The notes under the pieces were generated by a model. It was not told the DNA's origin, ran no database searches, and worked only from the letters and a program-made list of their open reading frames with translations. A program made the position numbers and the translations under genes. From Selaginella moellendorffii (Eukaryota; Streptophyta; Lycopodiopsida; Selaginellales; Selaginellaceae), in contig NW_003314265.1 in the NCBI RefSeq assembly GCF_000143415.4, positions 1,632,446 to 1,696,445 of the forward strand: a DNA stretch of 64,000 nucleotides. Direction: 5' to 3'. Shown in pieces: positions 60,257-64,000 of the stretch (position 1 is its first letter; each line of letters opens with the position of its first letter).

Positions 60257-61445
60257 TCACGAGCTGGAAGTATTTTCCTCGGCAGCACGCTTAACTTGCA
60301 ACGCTGCTCGAACAACGTTGCCTCTCGTGATCAAACCGACCTGGAGGTTTATGTAAGAATTCTCACAATCAAGCAAATCTAATTCTTCGTTACCAGTTTT
60401 CCACACTCATCCACAACAGGAAGCCTCCGGTACTTGGTGTCAAGCAATATCCTTGGATCCAAAGGAAAACCGAGAAGTTTTAGCGAAATTTCTATCGAGT
60501 ATAGGAGAAACGTTTGAAGCTACCTGGCTGCGTCTTCAATGTTCATGTCCACTCGAACCACCAGCGGCGAGGGAGTCATCAAATCTCCCACAGTCTTGCC
60601 TTGCGTTTTGGTGAGAAGGTGCTGGATCTCTTTAAAGGCCTGAAAGAAAGAAAAAAAAGCTCATTGCGAATGGAAACTCTAGAAAGTTTTGCTCACCTTC
60701 CATGTACTTCCTGCCTCGGGGAACAAACTGTTGGTCGATGGCCTCTTCCCTGAGATTGAGAAATTCATTAAAAAAAAACTTTGGAGCTCTGGCTTACCCG
60801 AGATAGAATCGAGAGCTAGTAAATCGTAGTCTGATACAACTCCAACCTGTGAGAGATTTGGCTTTCAGATCTACGAGTTGCAAAAAAGAGATGGAGAGAC
60901 TGACCAGCTTTCCGTCCTCGTCTATAACTGGAAGCCCAGTAATGCGATTGTCCACGAGCAACTTCAAAGCTATCATTTTCGAAAGGCACAAAGTCAGTCT
61001 GGAAGAGAAGAAGAAAAGAAAACACCGACCATCATCCACCGTTGTTGAGACCCGAACACAAAAGAGATCCTTCCTTGGCGTCATGAAATCGCAAACCGTG
61101 TAATAATCGTGCTTCTTCTACACGCAAACCACGAACCTCTCAATCGCGAGAAAGAAATGGGGAAGAGGGAGAGAGAAATTTCCACCATACCGTGGCCGAA
61201 TTCTCCGACGGCAAGCTGTGCGGCATTGTGGGAGTCGCTCCCGCCGCGCATCGCTCCGCAGGACTCCGCCGCAAGAGGCTGCGATTCGTGTAGCCCCAAA
61301 CCAAATGCTGTGGGGGAGGAGGCGCCAAGGATTTGCAATCGCAGGAGGACGCTCGCGACGCCGCCGCCGCTCTGTGCAATCGATCCAGCTGCTGTTGCGC
61401 CCCGCTGGTCGTGGCCGCCGCCGACGCCACCGCCATCGCCTCCAT
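60257..61445 (-). CDS. CBSX: CBS-domain protein CBSX1/2-like
   Basis: Eight exons: 61191-61445, 61030-61117, 60905-60969, 60798-60846, 60697-60749, 60524-60639, 60394-60451 and 60257-60340. They give 255 residues. An Ala/Ser-rich first exon (start MEAMAVASAAATTSG) looks like a plastid or mitochondrial transit peptide. Two CBS motifs follow. CBS1 has VCDFMTPRKDL, LLVDNRITGLPVIDEDGKL and VGVVSDYDLLALDSIS; CBS2 has VGDLMTPSPLVV, ILLDTKYRRLPVVDECGKL and VGLITRGNVVRAAL. Single CBS-pair proteins of this type in Arabidopsis (CBSX1 and CBSX2) sense adenosyl ligands and activate plastid thioredoxins. Every intron phase closes, and the TGA follows a short Ser tail. A dead partial copy lies at 44519-45366. 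Divergent from RH17. Confidence 0.93.
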
Positions 61446-61638
61446 TGCAAGGGCGAGAGCTCTGGCGTGGACAAATATCAGTCAGCACTCAAACGCGTAT
61501 GGCGTGCCAAAAAGAGAAAGCCCTATGATGTAATCCTTGATCTTTCATTTTATCTATAGAGCATATGCTCGAATAAGAAGTTAAAGGGTGTTTATTAGCC
61601 TATAAATTAGAAAGTGTTTAGCTTAACCTGTAAATCAT

Positions 61639-61710
61639 GGGCATTTGGTCTAGTGGTATGATTCTCGCTTAGGGTGCGAGAGGTCCCGAGTTCAATTCTC
61701 GGAATGCCCC
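61639..61710 (+). tRNA. tRNA-Pro (AGG)
   Basis: 72 nt fold into a full cloverleaf. The acceptor stem is GGGCATT/AATGCCC with discriminator C. The anticodon stem CTCGC/GCGAG has loop TTAGGGT (anticodon AGG), and a TTCAATT T-loop is present. Internal promoter boxes A (TGGTCTAGTGG) and B (GTTCAATTC) are present. It lies between the divergent CBSX and RH17 genes. Confidence 0.96.
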
Positions 61711-61715
61711 TTTTT
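61711..61715 (+). terminator. Pol III T-run behind tRNA-Pro
   Basis: Five T directly after the discriminator base, then ATTTT; a standard RNA polymerase III stop. Confidence 0.75.
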
Positions 61716-61736
61716 ATTTTCTTTGGTTTTTTGATG

Positions 61737-61745
61737 TTAGGGTTT
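61737..61745 (-). promoter_or_regulatory. Telo-box upstream of RH17
   Basis: TTAGGGTTT, the reverse complement of AAACCCTAA, 15 bp upstream of the RH17 ATG. Same element class as in front of dyskerin, fitting a shared ribosome-biogenesis regulon. Confidence 0.5.
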
Positions 61746-61759
61746 ATGGTTCTAGCTTC

Positions 61760-63914
61760 ATGGAAGATCCCGTGTTCGGGAGTGGCGGATTCGGCGATCT
61801 CGGCCTGGAGCCACGCCTCGCGGCGCATTTGCACGGTAAGGCGATTTCATCTAGAACACACGCGACAGCGGCGCATTTTCAGGAGCTATGGGGTTCCAAT
61901 CTCCAACTGTTGTCCAGAAATCGGCGATTCCATTACTTCTTTCGGGGAGGGATCTGTGAGTGTTATTCTTTGTTTTGTGAGAGCGGTCTTGACAGTTTTA
62001 CCAGCCTCGTGAATGCCCGGACAGGAACGGGAAAGACGCTGGTATATCTGGCTCCAATCGTCCATGGTTTACAAGCGCGTGAACCGAAAATCACTAGGAC
62101 GGAGGGTACATTTGGTACGAAGAGTTCCTTCTCCTAGTTTGTTTTTCTTTTCTCGTTTGCTACTTTCAAGGTTGATGTTTTCACTGTCCACAGCTGTGAT
62201 CCTCGTTCCAACGAGGGAGCTTTGCATCCAAGTATGTGGCGTAGCAGAGCAGCTTGTGCACCGTTTCCATTGGCTTGTTCCAGGCCACATTATGGGTGGA
62301 GAAAACCGAGCGAAAGAGAAAGCGCGGCTGCGGAAAGGTGTGTTGAAGTCTCTTGTCTGGTCTTGAACTAAATTCCAGATTCTGGCTAGTCAGGTATCAC
62401 CATTCTGATCGCTACACCCGGACGCTTGCTGGATCATTTGAAGAACACTGCGTCGTTTCAGTATGACTTTTTGCAATGGATTGTTTTTGACGAGGCGGAT
62501 AGGTGGGAAGTTTCGTGATTTTGTTTCTCCTTCTAAAATACTGTCCTTCAGGTTATTAGACATGGGATTCGAGAAGGATATCAGAAGCATTCTCGATTTC
62601 CTTGGTACGCACCAGCGTAATGGCAGCAAAAGGCAGCACGTTCTTTTATCGGCCACACTGAACGATAGAGTGAACAAGCTTGCCAAGATTAGTCTCTGCG
62701 ATCCTGCTACCATAGGTTTGTCGTCAACGCCTCCTGAAGGAGCGCCGGACCTGGACACCAACGCTAATATTGAATACAGCATCTCGGATAAGCTGCAACA
62801 GTGTGTTCTAAAAGGTTCTACACCAATTTTATTGTCTTTGCTTGGGTTCTAACATCTCCTCACGTGTCCGTAGTTTCAAGCAAGATACGTCTGGTCACAT
62901 TGTTGGCTCTGCTAAGGCTGAAACTTTACAGCACAAAAGGCTCCTACAAGGTAAGCTTTTTGTCTCTCTAAATGTTTTGGTGATCATACAAATGTTTTTC
63001 CAGATAGTTGTCTTTTTCTCCACATGCGATGCAGTAGATTTTCACCATACTGTCATGAGCAGATTCTCCTGGGTCATGGACGACGGAAGCTCCATGCGGG
63101 GGAGATTTTTGGATTGCGACATATTTAAGCTGCACGGCAATGTCGAACAGAGGGAACGAACGGACACGTTTCACAAGTTCTCGCAGGCTGAAAGGGCCCT
63201 GCTCCTGTGCACGGACGTCGCTGCACGGGGACTTGATTTTAAGGGGCTTAGTTTCATAGTGCAATATGATCCTCCAGGTGAACCTGTAGATTACGTGCAC
63301 AGGTAAGTTATCGTGCATTTCAAGGCCTTTCTACGCTACTAATGCTTGTAATCGCAGAGTTGGAAGAACTGCCAGGCTTGGTAGGAAAGGTGAAGCAGCT
63401 TTGTTTCTACAACCGTGTGAAGCCGAGTACGTTCAAGAACTGCGCAAGCATGGCGTGGTTCTGAAGGACCTCGACACTCGTAAGGTTCTGGATTCTATCT
63501 ACACCATTTCTCAGAAAAGGAGCTTTGCAAGCGTCGACGTTGCAGAAATGCATCCAGCAGCTGCAGCCATGCAAACCGCTCTCGAGTCATTTGTCACGTC
63601 AGAGGTACAAACTCCAACTGGCCCTTTCCGTTTTGTTTTCTCATTTTTGAGTTTTCTTTCAGGGTGACCTCAAGCAGCTTGCAGTGAATGCATTTCGCTC
63701 TTCCGTGCGTGCGTATGCCGTCCATAGGGAGGGCTTGAGGAAAATCTTCCAGGTGAGAATGCTTCACCTGGGACACGTAGCCAAGAGCTTTGCTCTCCGC
63801 GACGCACCATCGGGCTTGTCCAAGTGCTCCGCGCAAAAGGCATCCAAGAGAATGAGAGCTGAAAAGAAGAGAGCCGGGAAAAAGAGGAGGCTCCACGCTG
63901 CCAAAATGGAATAG
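61760..63914 (+). CDS. RH17: DEAD-box RNA helicase, Dbp7/DDX31 type
   Basis: Ten exons: 61760-61835, 61883-61955, 62005-62114, 62194-62337, 62394-62502, 62552-62814, 62874-62950, 63004-63302, 63358-63604 and 63663-63914. They give 549 residues. Motifs in order: Q-motif region ([14 protein letters not shown]), ARTGTGKT (motif I), PTREL (Ia), [10 protein letters not shown] (Ib), DEADR (II, DEAD box), SAT (III), [11 protein letters not shown] (IV), DVAARGLDF (V) and HRVGRTAR (VI), then a basic tail ending [16 protein letters not shown]. The insertion between motifs III and IV ([16 protein letters not shown]) and the C-terminal [33 protein letters not shown]-type region (given here only by its start and end: AYAVHR and VAKSFAL) match Dbp7/DDX31/RH17. 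These enzymes act in 60S ribosomal subunit assembly in the nucleolus. All phases close. It lacks the long N-terminal extension of some relatives. Confidence 0.95.
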
Positions 63915-64000
63915 AGAAGCGGTAGCTAAAGCTGCATTCTTTCGTGGACTAAAAATATCTATCAATCAATATATTTGAGTTTCTACTTATTGCCTAAGAT
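63915..64000 (+). other. RH17 3' flank
   Basis: AT-rich trailer with TCAATCAATATATTTG, probably including the polyadenylation region. No further gene begins before the window ends. Confidence 0.5.

Overview
The window looks like nuclear DNA of a lycophyte, most probably Selaginella moellendorffii or a close relative. The evidence is plant-type gene content with many phase-consistent introns of only about 46-70 nt, separated by long AT-rich blocks of nested LTR retrotransposons. The species name is an inference; no database was searched.

Layout. 1-10 kb is a compact gene island. It holds intronless dyskerin/CBF5 (1907-3652, +), a seven-exon Derlin (3975-5082, -), a glycerophosphodiester phosphodiesterase with one frameshift (5427-6736, +) and the PPR-LAGLIDADG protein OTP51 (6819-9647, -). 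10-41 kb is mostly retrotransposon. It contains a complete miniature LTR element (TRIM, 18275-19139) with a perfect 5-bp target duplication, nested inside a decayed 7-kb LTR element. It also contains an AT-rich relic with a bulb-type lectin domain (about 23.3-24.0 kb), two microsatellites, several short-LTR Ty3/gypsy relics, and a young chromodomain Ty3/gypsy element split into two oppositely oriented halves. 41-64 kb holds two versions of one gene block. The older version is at 41.57-51.4 kb: intact GRDP1, a CBSX pseudogene, a 5.6-kb transposon insertion, a tRNA-Pro pseudogene and a stub of RH17 exon 1. The intact version is at 57.2-63.9 kb: GRDP2, CBSX, tRNA-Pro(AGG) and RH17.

Whole-window reading. 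28.6-51.4 kb and 51.5-63.9 kb are tandem paralogous copies of one segment. The second copy lacks the transposons of the first and so preserves the empty sites. This shows that the split gypsy element was once a single minus-strand insertion, and that roughly 30.2-40.6 kb was later inverted. In copy 1 everything except the glycine-rich GRDP gene has decayed, with many CpG-to-TpG/CpA changes.

Functional links. Dyskerin (H/ACA pseudouridylation) and RH17 (Dbp7/DDX31-type ribosome-assembly helicase) are both ribosome-biogenesis genes, and both carry a telo-box just upstream of the start. Derlin acts in ER quality control. OTP51 acts in plastid intron splicing. CBSX is a probable organellar CBS-domain regulator. 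GRDPs belong to a DUF1399 family linked to plant stress and development.
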